Source: Hofstenia miamia
Taxonomy: Eukaryota; Xenacoelomorpha; Acoela; Hofsteniidae
Direction of reading: 5' to 3'
Assembly (NCBI GenBank): GCA_900660155.1
Contig: CABFPE010000306.1
Span: 791,178 to 855,177, forward strand
DNA: 64,000 nt
Shown piece by piece: positions 63,530 to 64,000 of this stretch. A program made the position numbers and the translations under genes. The notes below the pieces were generated by a model, which did not search any database, was not told where the DNA came from, and saw nothing but the letters and a program-made list of their open reading frames with translations. Within the stretch, counting starts at the first letter, position 1; each line of letters begins with the position of its first letter.

Positions 63530-64000
63530 AACTTTCCCTGAATTTTTGCAAAATTTTAATTAACTGCACTAACAAAATTATAAATTGTTTGCATTCAGTT
63601 AAAATAGATGTAATTGTTTTATGATGTTAATTTGTTTGTTTAATATCATCTTTCTGTTTAATTTCTTTAAAGTTAATGCCTCAGCAATTTTCGTATATTG
63701 TTTTGGCAATAGTTCTAAAATTTTCTTTTTTCAGTTTATATTGATGTAAATAAATGTCGGTATTAAGATTCCCACTTAAATGTTCTTCCAAATACATGAA
63801 ATTATGGTGCCTTCAAATTAGAATTTTGAAATTATAAATCCGCATGGTATGCAGTGACATCTCCCTCCAAAATGAACAGTTTTTGATGTTTCATATTTCT
63901 GATGGTAATTTATAAAATGGCTTATGGTTTTTGAAGTATCTCGTAATTTTGTATTACATTAAACAAGCACTGTATCAAGTCAATGTGAAATTTTGTTGTA
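63530..64000. other. AT-rich end of window, nothing recognised
   Basis: A minus-strand stretch near 63,690-63,760 stays open for about 30 codons but resembles nothing I know. No feature can be supported. Confidence 0.4.

Overview
The window looks like nuclear DNA from an invertebrate animal. It is very AT-rich, its protein-coding genes are split into many small exons with GT/AG introns, and its mobile elements are animal types: LINEs, mariner/Tc1, hAT, piggyBac-like and Harbinger-like. The host proteins diverge strongly from their vertebrate relatives, which suggests a fast-evolving lineage, but the sequence does not let me name a species. No prokaryotic operon, CRISPR array, rRNA or tRNA gene was seen, and no retrovirus-like or Polinton-like element was recognised.

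Layout. 1-10,170 is a nest of mobile elements: the 3' part of a LINE with a zinc-knuckle C-terminus, an apparently uninterrupted two-ORF CR1/L2-type LINE on the minus strand (about 1,705-6,590), an older decayed LINE (about 6,590-9,480), and a mariner element with an open transposase and matching terminal repeats sitting inside that older LINE (7,186-8,742). 10,321-25,595 (minus) is a complete sorting nexin 27 gene in 11 coding exons whose phases all agree, giving 573 residues. 25,596-29,608 is the divergent intergenic region. 29,609 to about 58,600 (plus) is a citron rho-interacting kinase gene with at least 26 phase-consistent exons: kinase, coiled coil, C1, PH and the start of a CNH domain. 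58,700-64,000 holds decayed transposons, a shared interspersed repeat and a possible but unrecognised minus-strand gene.

The introns of both host genes are loaded with short non-autonomous DNA elements from many superfamilies, several with clear target-site duplications. The intron that splits the citron PH domain carries two hAT-type pieces and a 1.7-kb array of near-identical 121-bp units that appear to have arisen from the helix-turn-helix coding part of a dead mariner.

The two host genes are unrelated in function: SNX27 is an endosomal cargo adaptor and citron is a cytokinesis kinase. Their head-to-head arrangement is recorded, but nothing here shows that they work together. The most noteworthy host observation is that this SNX27, which keeps the PDZ hairpin used for retromer binding, also ends in a short acidic tail like the retriever-binding tail of SNX17.
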